From contig CAQPBJ010000017.1 in assembly GCA_948852945.1 (NCBI GenBank), positions 1 to 34,175 on the forward strand: a stretch of 34,175 nucleotides of DNA, written 5' to 3'. Below the pieces are notes generated by a model. The model ran no database searches and was not told the origin of the DNA. It worked only from the letters and a program-made list of their open reading frames with translations. Origin of the DNA: an uncultured Clostridia bacterium. GTDB taxonomy: Bacteria > Bacillota > Clostridia > TANB77 > CAG-508. Shown in pieces: positions 8,766 to 17,040 of the stretch; within the stretch, counting starts at the first letter, position 1, and every line of letters begins with the position of its first letter. The position numbers were made by a program, and so were the translations under genes.

Positions 8766-8916
8766 CTTATGATATAATTTTACAAATTTTGCTCTTCGCA
8801 ATCTCCGAATAAAAAACTCCGTTTTTATATTGTAGATTGCTCAAATTCGCACTTCAGCAAACACAGTTTGCTTTCGTTTGGTCGCTAGCGCAATTTGTAA
8901 AGCTTATATTCATAAG
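8766..8916 (+). repeat. Foldback structured repeat, copy 1
   Basis: This 151-bp element has imperfect 25-bp terminal inverted arms (8766-8789 and 8892-8916) around a core shared with the inverted copy at 28105-28267. Within the core: GCAATCT/AGATTGC stem (8798-8804, 8834-8840) enclosing ATAAAAA/TTTTTAT (8809-8815, 8822-8828); hairpin AGCAAAC-aca-GTTTGCT (8856-8872); and the palindrome CGCTAGCG (8883-8890). Blocks 8784-8853 and 8874-8895 are identical to copy 2. The block between them differs but stays paired. It lies between divergent genes, so it is not a gene terminator. Confidence 0.85.
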
Positions 8917-8957
8917 TTATATTTTATTTATTTCTTAACAAAATTTAATATTTGTAC

Positions 8958-8986
8958 TTTAAAAATTAATTTATTACATATATAAT
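8958..8986 (+). promoter_or_regulatory. Probable promoter of the ABC transporter operon
   Basis: A perfect TATAAT (8981-8986) with a weak -35 (TTTAAA, 8958-8963) at 17 bp, about 36 bp before the GTG start. The weak -35 could mean activator dependence. Confidence 0.5.
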
Positions 8987-9021
8987 GTAAGCGAAATTTA
9001 AAAGTATGGAGGACCACAAAA

Positions 9022-9723
9022 GTGCAATATATCGAATTTCAAAATGTACATAAAAAATATAAAATGGGAGAAGTAGAAATAGATGCCCTAAAAAACACCA
9101 ATTTCTCAATAGATAAAGGCGAATTAGTAGTAATTGTAGGACCAAGTGGAGCAGGAAAAACTACTACCTTAAATATTCTAGGAGGAATGGACACAGCAAC
9201 ATCAGGAAAAGTATTTGTAGACAATAAAAATATCACTGAATTAAATAGAAAAGAATTAGTAACCTATCGTAGAAACGATATAGGTTTTGTATTTCAATTT
9301 TATAATTTAGTACAAAACTTAACAGCAAAGGAAAATGTAGAACTAGCAACACAGCTATGCAAGGACGCCTTAGACGTAAACGATATATTAAAAAAAGTAG
9401 GCTTAAATGAAAGAAAAGACAATTTTCCATCACAATTGTCAGGAGGAGAGCAACAAAGAGTTGCTATAGCAAGAGCAATTGCAAAAAATCCAAAATTGCT
9501 TTTATGTGATGAACCCACAGGAGCATTAGATTATAAAACAGGAAAAAGCATCTTAAAATTATTACAAGACATGTCAAAAAAAGTAGGTATAACTGTACTA
9601 ATAATCACTCATAATAGCGCAATAGCACCAATGGCAGACAAAGTAATACGCTTTAAAAACGGTACTGTAGAAAAAATAGAAAAAAATGAAAATCCTGTAT
9701 CAATAGATACAATAGAATGGTAA
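9022..9723 (+). CDS. ABC transporter ATP-binding protein (MacB/LolD type)
   Basis: This 233-residue ATPase energises the FtsX-type permease encoded next. All motifs are present: Walker A GPSGAGKTT (40-48), Q-loop FVFQFYN (about 89-95), signature LSGGEQQ (139-145), Walker B LLLCDEPTGALD (159-170) and the switch histidine in LIITHN. The start is a GTG with GGAGG 9-10 nt upstream. The family includes macrolide/antimicrobial-peptide exporters and lipoprotein-release ATPases; the substrate cannot be told from sequence. It overlaps the frame of the permease gene, consistent with one transcript. Confidence 0.92.
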   Translation: MQYIEFQNVHKKYKMGEVEIDALKNTNFSIDKGELVVIVGPSGAGKTTTLNILGGMDTATSGKVFVDNKNITELNRKELVTYRRNDIGFVFQFYNLVQNLTAKENVELATQLCKDALDVNDILKKVGLNERKDNFPSQLSGGEQQRVAIARAIAKNPKLLLCDEPTGALDYKTGKSILKLLQDMSKKVGITVLIITHNSAIAPMADKVIRFKNGTVEKIEKNENPVSIDTIEW

Positions 9724-9746
9724 TTTCGAAAGGACTTTTTCTCAAA

Positions 9747-12185
9747 ATGAAAAAATCATTAATCAAAAATAATTTTAAAGAAATAATCAAAACAAGACGA
9801 CGCTTTATATCAATAATGATAATGGCATTTTTAGGAGTAGGATTTTTTGCGGGATTAACAGCATCTAGTCCTGATATGTTAGATAGCTTAGATAGCTATA
9901 CAGACAATAACAACATGTATGATATAAGAATTGTATCAACACTTGGATTAACAGATGAAGATATTTCAGCAATAAAAAATATAGACGAAGTAGAAAATGT
10001 TTATGGCATACAAACCAAAGATTCCTTAGCAACAATAAGTGATAAAGAAAATGTTTGTAAAGTAATAGAATATAACGAAAATATAAATACACCAGAAATC
10101 ATATATGGAAAGCTTCCAACCAATTCAAACGAATGCTTATTGGATAGTAAATATACTATTTCTGAAAACATCGAAAACTTTATTGGAAAAGAAATAACAC
10201 TTAATAACAATGACGTTGATTACAATAATAATCCAATATTTACTCAAAAAACTTTCAAAATAGTAGGAATAGCTTCAACACCGATTTACATATCAAATGA
10301 AAGAGGAACTTCTTCTATAGGAAACGGAACTATCTCATATTTCATATATACTAAAGATGATGTAATTAATTTAAATTACTATACAGAAATCGGAATACAT
10401 GTAAAAAATGCAAAAAATTTAGTAACAAACAGCAATAAATATTTAGATAAAATTAATTCATGTTTATCTAAAATTGAAACTATAAAAGAAGAACGTCAAA
10501 CTTCTAAAATGGGAAAAGTAACTTGGTATATACAAGATAGAACAAACAATATTGGATATTCAGATATATTTGATGCTATAAAAACAATGTCTAACATATC
10601 TAAAGTCTTTCCAGTAATCTTTTATTTAGTAGCGGTTTTAATCAGCTTAACATCAATGGCTAGAATGATTGAAGAAGAACGAATTGAAATAGGAACTTTA
10701 AAATCATTAGGCTATACAAACTTGCAAATAATTAGTAAATATATTATATATTCTGCTATAGCATGCATACTAGGTGGAATACTTGGAATGAGCGTAGGTT
10801 TTTATTTATTACCTACAATTGTTTGGAACTTATACTCATTAATATATACTATTCCAAACTTTCATTTAAATTATCAACTAGACTTAGGTCTTGCAGGAAC
10901 ATTAATTGCATTTTTATGTATAGGTGGAACAACAATTTTAGTTGCATGCAAAGAATTAAAAGAAATGCCATCTGTACTTATGAGACCTAAAGCACCTAAA
11001 AACGGAAAGAAAATATTTTTAGAAAAAATCTCATTCATTTGGAATAAATTAAACTTCTCTAAAAAAATTACAACTAGAAATATTTTTAGATATAAGAAAA
11101 GAGCATTAATGACAATAGTTGGAATTGCTGGCTGTACAGGACTTATGGTAACAGGATTTGGAATAAAAGATTCTATTGCAGATATACCAGAGAAACAATT
11201 TGGTGAAATCTTCAAATATAATCTATCAGTTGCAATAACAGACTCTAACAAAACATCAAACATAACCTCATATATAAATAATAATTCAGAAATTGATAGC
11301 TATTCAGAAATATATGCTACAACCTCAACAATAAAAAATTCTAATGGCAGTTTTGATGTAAGTGTCTTTGTTCCAAACTCAAATGAAGATTTCAAAAAAT
11401 CTTGTAATCTATATGATTATAAATCTAAAGAAGCTATTAACCTAAATCAAAATGGAATTATCATAACAGATAAAATTGCCGAAGAACTTGAACTAAAAGT
11501 AGGAGATACAGTAAAATTAATAGATGGAAATAATATCGAATATAACTTAAAAATTATACAAATAGCTGAAAACTATGTATCTCACTATGTATATATGTCA
11601 AAAGAATATTATGAAGCAAATATAAAAAATTACCAAACAAACATGATTTTAATAAATGCTAACAAAAATATAACAGATGACCAACTTAAAACAATATCAG
11701 AAGAACTATTAACTCTTGATGGAACAGCGTCAGTTTCTGTAATATCTACATTAGTATCATCAATAGAAGATATGTTAGGAACATTAAATTATGTTGTAAT
11801 AATATTAGTAGTAGCATCTGCATTATTAGCATTTGTAGTACTTTATAATTTAGCTAATATAAATATTGGAGAAAGACAAAGAGAAATTGCAACATTAAAA
11901 GTACTGGGATTTTATGATAATGAAGTAGATAGTTATATTAACAAAGAAAATATAATTTTTACAGTTGTAGGAATTTTACTAGGTTTAATTTTTGGATTTT
12001 TCTTAACAAGTGCAGTAGTTGTCAGTGTAGAAATTGATAAATTGCGATTCATAAGAAGAATAAAACCAATTAGCTACGTATATTCTGTACTAATTACACT
12101 AATATTTTCATTTATTGTAGATAAAGTAATTCATTTTGTACTAAAGAAAATAGATATGATTGAGAGTTTAAAAAGTGTAGAATAA
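9747..12185 (+). CDS. FtsX-family ABC transporter permease
   Basis: This 812-residue membrane permease has an N-terminal membrane segment (about 18-38), a large extracytoplasmic domain, a three-helix FtsX block (about 285-410), a second membrane entry and extracytoplasmic domain, and a final three-helix FtsX block (about 680-800). This duplicated layout is typical of export or mechanotransmission ABC systems. The permease hallmark of REIATLKVLGF occurs in the second block, with a related EIGTLKSLGY in the first. I use the ATG at 9747 (AAAGGA upstream) rather than 9717, which lies inside the ATPase gene with no ribosome binding site. Substrate unknown. Confidence 0.9.
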   Translation: MKKSLIKNNFKEIIKTRRRFISIMIMAFLGVGFFAGLTASSPDMLDSLDSYTDNNNMYDIRIVSTLGLTDEDISAIKNIDEVENVYGIQTKDSLATISDKENVCKVIEYNENINTPEIIYGKLPTNSNECLLDSKYTISENIENFIGKEITLNNNDVDYNNNPIFTQKTFKIVGIASTPIYISNERGTSSIGNGTISYFIYTKDDVINLNYYTEIGIHVKNAKNLVTNSNKYLDKINSCLSKIETIKEERQTSKMGKVTWYIQDRTNNIGYSDIFDAIKTMSNISKVFPVIFYLVAVLISLTSMARMIEEERIEIGTLKSLGYTNLQIISKYIIYSAIACILGGILGMSVGFYLLPTIVWNLYSLIYTIPNFHLNYQLDLGLAGTLIAFLCIGGTTILVACKELKEMPSVLMRPKAPKNGKKIFLEKISFIWNKLNFSKKITTRNIFRYKKRALMTIVGIAGCTGLMVTGFGIKDSIADIPEKQFGEIFKYNLSVAITDSNKTSNITSYINNNSEIDSYSEIYATTSTIKNSNGSFDVSVFVPNSNEDFKKSCNLYDYKSKEAINLNQNGIIITDKIAEELELKVGDTVKLIDGNNIEYNLKIIQIAENYVSHYVYMSKEYYEANIKNYQTNMILINANKNITDDQLKTISEELLTLDGTASVSVISTLVSSIEDMLGTLNYVVIILVVASALLAFVVLYNLANINIGERQREIATLKVLGFYDNEVDSYINKENIIFTVVGILLGLIFGFFLTSAVVVSVEIDKLRFIRRIKPISYVYSVLITLIFSFIVDKVIHFVLKKIDMIESLKSVE

Positions 12186-12195
12186 AGGGGAAAAA

Positions 12196-12894
12196 ATGAA
12201 CATAATAATAGACAAAAGAATGAGAATGCAAGAAAAGCAATATTTAAAACGATTTGGTGAATTTATAGAATTACCACCACAAAACAGTGTATATGATGAA
12301 ATCTCAGGACATCCAGACATATTTTTTACAAAAATCAATGACCAAATATTTAAAGCAAAAAATGTATTACTAAATCACAAAGCAATCATGACTCTTGAAG
12401 AAGGAGAAGAGGAGGTAGGTCACGACTACCCAGAGGATGTAAAATATAATATATGTCAAATAGGAAATAACATTATACATGATTTCAAATATACTGATAA
12501 ACGACTTTTAAAACATATAACAAACCAAAAAAATTTAAAACAAATACCTGTTCACCAAGGTTACTCTAAATGCAATATTGCAGTAACATCCAATAACTCT
12601 TGTATAACTTCAGATGAAGGTATATATAACTTTCTTAAATTATATCAATTAGACGTTTTACTATTAAAAGATGAAAATATACACCTATTAGATAGAAATG
12701 GAAATATAAGCAAAATGAATGGATTTATAGGAGGAGCATCAGCCATTCTTTATGATAAATTTATTCTTTTTGGAGACTCAGACAAACTAAAAAATTTAGA
12801 CCAATTATTAGAACATTTACACAAATATAATCTTAATCTTATAGATTTTAAAGGATTAGATATAATAGACTATGGAGGAATTATAACTTTCTAA
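12196..12894 (+). CDS. DUF6873-like GME-fold protein
   Basis: The 232-residue protein has segments suggestive of the guanidino-modifying-enzyme fold: QGYSKCNIAVTSNNSCITSD in the middle, MNGFIGGASA and a C-terminal LDIIDYGGI. Clostridial proteins of this appearance are annotated as DUF6873 GME-fold proteins; I make this link from memory and it is tentative. No signal peptide or membrane segment is seen. It starts 10 bp after the permease stop with AAAGGGG upstream, so it is the third gene of the ABC operon. No enzymatic function should be assumed. Confidence 0.6.
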   Translation: MNIIIDKRMRMQEKQYLKRFGEFIELPPQNSVYDEISGHPDIFFTKINDQIFKAKNVLLNHKAIMTLEEGEEEVGHDYPEDVKYNICQIGNNIIHDFKYTDKRLLKHITNQKNLKQIPVHQGYSKCNIAVTSNNSCITSDEGIYNFLKLYQLDVLLLKDENIHLLDRNGNISKMNGFIGGASAILYDKFILFGDSDKLKNLDQLLEHLHKYNLNLIDFKGLDIIDYGGIITF

Positions 12895-12896
12895 AT

Positions 12897-12933
12897 AAAC
12901 GCACTAGTTACACACCTTGTGACTAGTGCGTTT
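12897..12933. terminator. Strong hairpin terminator of the ABC operon
   Basis: A perfect 12-bp stem, AAACGCACTAGT (12897-12908) with ACTAGTGCGTTT (12922-12933), with further CAC/GTG pairing inside the loop. It lies 3 nt after the stop codon. Confidence 0.75.
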
Positions 12934-12946
12934 AAGCCTCTAAAAT

Positions 12947-12975
12947 TTGATTATTTACATAAAAAATGGTATAAT
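12947..12975 (+). promoter_or_regulatory. Sigma-A promoter of the small membrane protein
   Basis: TTGATT (12947-12952), 17-bp spacer and TATAAT (12970-12975), about 57 bp before the start codon. Confidence 0.65.
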
Positions 12976-13031
12976 GTATGTATGCCCTGTTATTAAAACC
13001 AAACAAAAATCGCACAGAAAGGAGAGTTATT

Positions 13032-13271
13032 ATGACTCTAGGAAACATCATCGGCATTATTTTTGTTACTGCTATTATTTTGGCAATTATCGGCTACTTT
13101 GTCACTCACGCCAAGTGGGTTATCAAGCTGATAATCGGTTTGGTGCTGGCATACATTGTGCTCGGCATTTTCACTGATCCCAACGGTCTTGCTGCCATCG
13201 GCTGGTTTGTTTTCAGTGCCGTATGCATTGCCGCCGGTATCGCGATACTCGGCTTTATCCGGAAACTGTAG
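13032..13271 (+). CDS. Small three-helix membrane protein, foreign composition
   Basis: I do not recognise this 79-residue protein. It consists of three hydrophobic segments (about 4-24, 29-46, 54-76) joined by short polar turns, with a basic end (FIRKL), so it is an integral membrane protein. The start at 13032 is set by AAAGGAGAG upstream; an in-frame ATG at 12978 lacks a site. Its DNA is far more GC-rich and codon-diverse than the genes on both sides, which suggests acquisition from another lineage. It has its own promoter and terminator. Confidence 0.75.
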   Translation: MTLGNIIGIIFVTAIILAIIGYFVTHAKWVIKLIIGLVLAYIVLGIFTDPNGLAAIGWFVFSAVCIAAGIAILGFIRKL

Positions 13272-13306
13272 GAGGTGCAGCAATAGCTGCTAATAAGGAT
13301 CAGAAG

Positions 13307-13350
13307 ACTCTGTCTGCGTTTGCTTTTGTACAACGCAGATAGAGTTTTTT
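13307..13350 (+). terminator. Terminator of the small membrane protein gene
   Basis: Arms ACTCTGTCTGCGTT (13307-13320) and AACGCAGATAGAGT (13332-13345) pair with one mismatch. A run of T follows. Confidence 0.8.
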
Positions 13351-13352
13351 TA

Positions 13353-13381
13353 TTGACTCATAATTTATGTTATAATATAAT
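13353..13381 (+). promoter_or_regulatory. Sigma-A promoter of glycosidase paralogue 1
   Basis: TTGACT (13353-13358), 17 bp, TATAAT (13376-13381), about 29 bp before the start codon at 13411. Confidence 0.75.
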
Positions 13382-13410
13382 TATTAAAGATTAAAATTCA
13401 CGGAGGAAAA

Positions 13411-14508
13411 ATGGAAGATAATTCTTTAGAACAAGAAAAAAAATCTAAAAATAAACCAAAACTAAAAATACTAAAACAAATTATTTTAGTTTTATTTCTA
13501 CTTGGCATCATATGTTGTGATATTATAGTATATCTATTATACGGACCATGGCACGGATTTCGAGATTGGTTAATTACAACTGCTATGACTACTTTTACTC
13601 ACCAATATTTAGCTACCTGGTTTTATAGCAATGAACAAATCGAAGAATGTTTAAATAGAAATAGAATAGAAGCACTTACTGGATATACAGATGAAAGTCT
13701 TATTAATATAATCAATTATAACCAAATAAAAGTTAGTTCATATAAAAACGAATATGAACGTCAAATATTAGAAAAAGATCCTAATAATAATGATTATAAA
13801 ATTATAGAAATAGATGGTAAAAAATATCATGGATATATGGCAGTAATTTATGACCCTTCAAGAATTCAAGTCTGCGTCGCTAATAACTTAGGAAGTAGTA
13901 ATGGAGAAATGATAGAAACAATTTCTAAAAGAAATAATGCCATACTTGCAATCAATGGTGGAGGTTATACCGTACCTAAACCCAGTATAATGGAACTTCT
14001 TGGAATAACTATTAGTAACAATAATTTACTCTCTTCAAATCATAATAATATTATAGGTTTCAACAAGAATAATAAACTAATATTAGGTAATTTTTCTTCA
14101 GAACAAGCTTTAAATAATAATATAAGAGACTGTGTATCATTTGTTCCATATTTAATTTTAAATGGTAAAAAAGCAGAAATATATGGTAATGCAGGTTATG
14201 GAACAGCTTCTAGAACAGCAATCGGTCAAAGAGCTGATGGCATTGTTTTATTCTTAGTGTTAGATGGTGATAGAAAAAAACTTGAAGGAGCTACAATGCA
14301 AGACTTAATCGGCATTTTTGAAAAATATGGTGCTATTAACGCAGCCAATTTAGATGGTGGAACTTCCTCATCTCTTGTTTGCAAAAACAAAACAATTAAT
14401 GATGTACGTCATGGAGGACACCCAATTCCAACAGCATTCATACTAAAAGCAGATGATTCTGATGATGGAGACTATAGTGTAGTAAAAGATAAAGTAGATA
14501 ACGAATAA
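13411..14508 (+). CDS. Membrane-anchored phosphodiester glycosidase family protein 1
   Basis: Contains a C-terminal NAGPA-type phosphodiester glycosidase domain (PF09992 family), related to the enzyme that removes GlcNAc from mannose-6-phosphate diesters. The 365-residue product has a basic N-terminus, one membrane segment (about 24-45) and a conserved juxtamembrane block (GFRDWLITTAM). The extracellular catalytic domain carries LAINGGGY, SRTAIGQRADG and the hallmark ANLDGGTSSSL. It ends in an acidic DDSDDGD tail. Substrate is probably a cell-surface or extracellular glycan phosphodiester, by family inference. Its downstream neighbour is a close paralogue. Confidence 0.85.
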   Translation: MEDNSLEQEKKSKNKPKLKILKQIILVLFLLGIICCDIIVYLLYGPWHGFRDWLITTAMTTFTHQYLATWFYSNEQIEECLNRNRIEALTGYTDESLINIINYNQIKVSSYKNEYERQILEKDPNNNDYKIIEIDGKKYHGYMAVIYDPSRIQVCVANNLGSSNGEMIETISKRNNAILAINGGGYTVPKPSIMELLGITISNNNLLSSNHNNIIGFNKNNKLILGNFSSEQALNNNIRDCVSFVPYLILNGKKAEIYGNAGYGTASRTAIGQRADGIVLFLVLDGDRKKLEGATMQDLIGIFEKYGAINAANLDGGTSSSLVCKNKTINDVRHGGHPIPTAFILKADDSDDGDYSVVKDKVDNE

Positions 14509-14518
14509 AAAATATTTC

Positions 14519-14550
14519 AAAAGCTATTCAAAAAAGAATAGCTTTTTATT
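14519..14550 (+). terminator. Terminator between the two glycosidase paralogues
   Basis: AAAAGCTATTC (14519-14529) pairs perfectly with GAATAGCTTTT (14536-14546) around six A, followed by T-rich sequence. Confidence 0.8.
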
Positions 14551-14592
14551 TATACATTATATTATAAAAATATTACAATATAATGTCTTTTA

Positions 14593-14621
14593 TTGACTCT
14601 TTTTAGTAATTACAATATAAT
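14593..14621 (+). promoter_or_regulatory. Sigma-A promoter of glycosidase paralogue 2
   Basis: TTGACT (14593-14598), 17 bp, TATAAT (14616-14621). It has the same -35, spacing and -10 as the promoter of paralogue 1, so the promoter was probably duplicated with the gene. Confidence 0.75.
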
Positions 14622-14667
14622 TTTAAAAGTGTTAATATTAATCTAAAATATACGGAGGATAAGAAAA

Positions 14668-15882
14668 GTGGAAGATAAAACTAATTCTTCAAATAAACAA
14701 GAAATAAAAGATGTAAAAAATGATAATAATATAAATAAAAACTCTAAAAAAGAACCCTTAGAGACACCTAAGAAGAAAACTCAAAAAGCAAAAGAAAAGA
14801 AGAAATTAAAAATATATGAAAAAATTATAATCGTTCTAGCAATACTATTTGTATTAGGAAGTTCAATTGTTGTTTTCTTGCTATATGGGCCATGGGGAGG
14901 ATTTAGAGACTGGCTAATCACTACTGCTATGAGTACATTAAATCACCAATATTTAGCTACTTGGTTTTATAGTGATGCCACTATTCAAGAATGCCTAAAT
15001 AGAAATAGAATAGTTGAAGTTAGTGGAACTACAGACGAAAATGCAATTGAAATCATAGATTACGAAGAACAAGAAGAAGAAATAATATATGCAAATGAAT
15101 ATGAACGCCAAATACTAGAAAAAGATAAAGATAATAATGACTATAAAATTATAAAAATTGATGGAAAAAATTATGATGGCTATATGGCTGTAATTTATGA
15201 TCCCTCAAGAATAGAAGTAGCAACATCATCAGCACTAGGAAGTAGTGGACAATATCTAACAGATATATCAAAAAGAAATAATGCTCTTGTAGCAATAAAT
15301 GCTGGTGGATTCGCTGATGAAAACTATCAAGGTTCAGGAGGAAGTGCTCTAGGAGTAACTATAAGTAAAGGTAAAACTTTATCTAGCAAAGGATATTCTG
15401 GAAGTAATGGTATTATTGGATTTAATAATGATAATAAATTAATCTTAGGAAAATATTCTGCATCTCAAGCACAAAATAATGGAATCAGAGACTGTGTTAC
15501 TTTTGGTCCAACTCTAATTTTAAATGGACAAAGTTCTCAAATATATGGTAATGGAGGATGGGGAACAGCTCCAAGAACAGCAATAGGACAACGTGCAGAT
15601 GGTATTGTACTATTTTTAGTATTAGATGGAAATAGAACTTTAGGTCAAGGAGCAACCATTAAAGATTTAATAGAAATTTTTGAAAGATATGGAGCAATTA
15701 ATGCTTCTAATTTAGACGGTGGAACATCTACATCAATGACAGTAAAAGGTAAAACTATAAATGATCCAACAAATCTATCTGGTGCTCATAATACAAGACC
15801 AATACCAACAGCATTTATATTAAAATCAGATGATTCAGATGACGGTGACTATAGTGTTGTAAAAAATAAAGTAAATAAATAA
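14668..15882 (+). CDS. Membrane-anchored phosphodiester glycosidase family protein 2
   Basis: A paralogue of the preceding gene with the same plan: one membrane segment (about 51-73), juxtamembrane GFRDWLITTAM block, then the NAGPA-type domain with VAINAGGF, PRTAIGQRADG and SNLDGGTSTSM, and the same acidic tail ending. It is 404 residues because of a lysine/asparagine-rich cytoplasmic extension of about 40 residues. In the domain it differs from paralogue 1 mainly in surface loops (a glycine/serine-rich insert near FADENYQGSGGS). The start is a GTG with GGAGG upstream. It is transcribed separately. Confidence 0.86.
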   Translation: MEDKTNSSNKQEIKDVKNDNNINKNSKKEPLETPKKKTQKAKEKKKLKIYEKIIIVLAILFVLGSSIVVFLLYGPWGGFRDWLITTAMSTLNHQYLATWFYSDATIQECLNRNRIVEVSGTTDENAIEIIDYEEQEEEIIYANEYERQILEKDKDNNDYKIIKIDGKNYDGYMAVIYDPSRIEVATSSALGSSGQYLTDISKRNNALVAINAGGFADENYQGSGGSALGVTISKGKTLSSKGYSGSNGIIGFNNDNKLILGKYSASQAQNNGIRDCVTFGPTLILNGQSSQIYGNGGWGTAPRTAIGQRADGIVLFLVLDGNRTLGQGATIKDLIEIFERYGAINASNLDGGTSTSMTVKGKTINDPTNLSGAHNTRPIPTAFILKSDDSDDGDYSVVKNKVNK

Positions 15883-15893
15883 CTAACTAACTT

Positions 15894-15927
15894 AAAAACT
15901 ATTTGCTAAAAAGCAAATAGTTTTTTT
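15894..15927 (+). terminator. Terminator of glycosidase paralogue 2
   Basis: A perfect 14-bp stem (AAAAACTATTTGCT at 15894-15907, AGCAAATAGTTTTT at 15912-15925) with a four-A loop and a T run. Confidence 0.85.
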
Positions 15928-16014
15928 ATATTCATCTAATGTTCATAAAATTATCACTTATTAAGCTTTTTATGAATATAAATAAGTAAATATTTTTAAT
16001 AAAGAAGGAATGTT

Positions 16015-16983
16015 ATGTTTAATAAAAATATTATAGGAAATACACCAATGATAAAAATAAATTACAAATATAAAGGCATATTTAATAAAATTTTTGTTAA
16101 ATTGGAATATTACAATTTAACAGGAAGTATAAAAGATAGAGTAGCCTTTTATATGATTAATAATGCTAAAAAAAGAGGAGAACTAAAAGAAGGTATGCCT
16201 ATAGTAGAAGCAACAAGTGGAAACACAGGTATATCTCTTGCCGCACTTGGAAGTTATTATAATCATCCAGTATATATATTTATGCCTGATTGGGCTAGCA
16301 AAGAAAGAATAGATTTAATGACTTCATTTGGAGCAAAAGTCTTTCTTATTTCTAAAGAAGAAGGTGGATTTATAAAATGTGTTAAGGAAGCACAAAAAAC
16401 GGCAGAAAGAATACATGGTTTCTTAAGTAATCAATTTTCAAATAAAGATAATTTACTAGCACATTATGAAACAACAGGAAATGAAATTTTAGAGCAAATT
16501 CCAGAAAAAATAGGAGGTTTCGTATCTGGAGTAGGTACTGGTGGAACTTTAATGGGAATAGGAAAAAAACTAAAAGAAAAAAATAATTCTATGCTTATTA
16601 CTGCAATTGAACCCGAAAAAATGCCAATGTTATCTGGTGGAAAAATAATAGGAAATCATAAAATAGAAGGAATAGGGGACGATTTTATACCTGAATTAGT
16701 AGATAAAACTGCAATTAATAAAGTCATATTAATCAATGATGATGACGCAATAAACATGTCTAGAAAAATTTCAAAAGAACTTGGAATAGGAGTTGGAATA
16801 TCGTCAGGAGCCAACTTAATAGGTAGTATATTATTAGCTGACAAAATTAAAGATTCTGTAGTTACTGTATTTGCTGATGATAATAAAAAATATCTATCTA
16901 CAGAACTATCAAATGATATAAATACTAACCCTAAATTTATTTCTAATCAAATAGAATTATTAGATTATAGTATTGTTGACTAG
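16015..16983 (+). CDS. Cysteine synthase family PLP enzyme
   Basis: A fold-type II PLP enzyme of the cysteine synthase/cystathionine beta-synthase family, normally making cysteine from O-acetylserine and sulfide. The PLP lysine is K40 in TGSIKDR. SGNTG binds the substrate carboxylate, and GVGTGGTLMG holds the cofactor phosphate. The C-terminal DDNKKYLST corresponds to the CysK DSGERYLST block. The 322 residues match CysK. An AAGAAGGAATG site precedes the start. It lies directly upstream of a serine dehydratase gene, so both act around serine and cysteine. An O-phosphoserine- or serine-using variant is possible. Confidence 0.87.
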   Translation: MFNKNIIGNTPMIKINYKYKGIFNKIFVKLEYYNLTGSIKDRVAFYMINNAKKRGELKEGMPIVEATSGNTGISLAALGSYYNHPVYIFMPDWASKERIDLMTSFGAKVFLISKEEGGFIKCVKEAQKTAERIHGFLSNQFSNKDNLLAHYETTGNEILEQIPEKIGGFVSGVGTGGTLMGIGKKLKEKNNSMLITAIEPEKMPMLSGGKIIGNHKIEGIGDDFIPELVDKTAINKVILINDDDAINMSRKISKELGIGVGISSGANLIGSILLADKIKDSVVTVFADDNKKYLSTELSNDINTNPKFISNQIELLDYSIVD

Positions 16984-17004
16984 CAATTTCTTTAATAGTA
17001 TAAT
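16976..17004 (+). promoter_or_regulatory. Sigma-A promoter of serine dehydratase
   Basis: TTGACT (16976-16981) overlaps the stop codon of the cysteine synthase gene. After 17 bp comes TATAAT (16999-17004), giving serine dehydratase its own promoter. Confidence 0.75.
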
Positions 17005-17040
17005 TTCATCAATTAAATTATTAAAGGAATTATAAATAAA

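Noticed and set aside
8766..8916. CRISPR repeat or ordinary terminator for the foldback element
   Set aside because: There are no regular spacers, and copy 1 lies between divergent gene starts where no terminator is needed.
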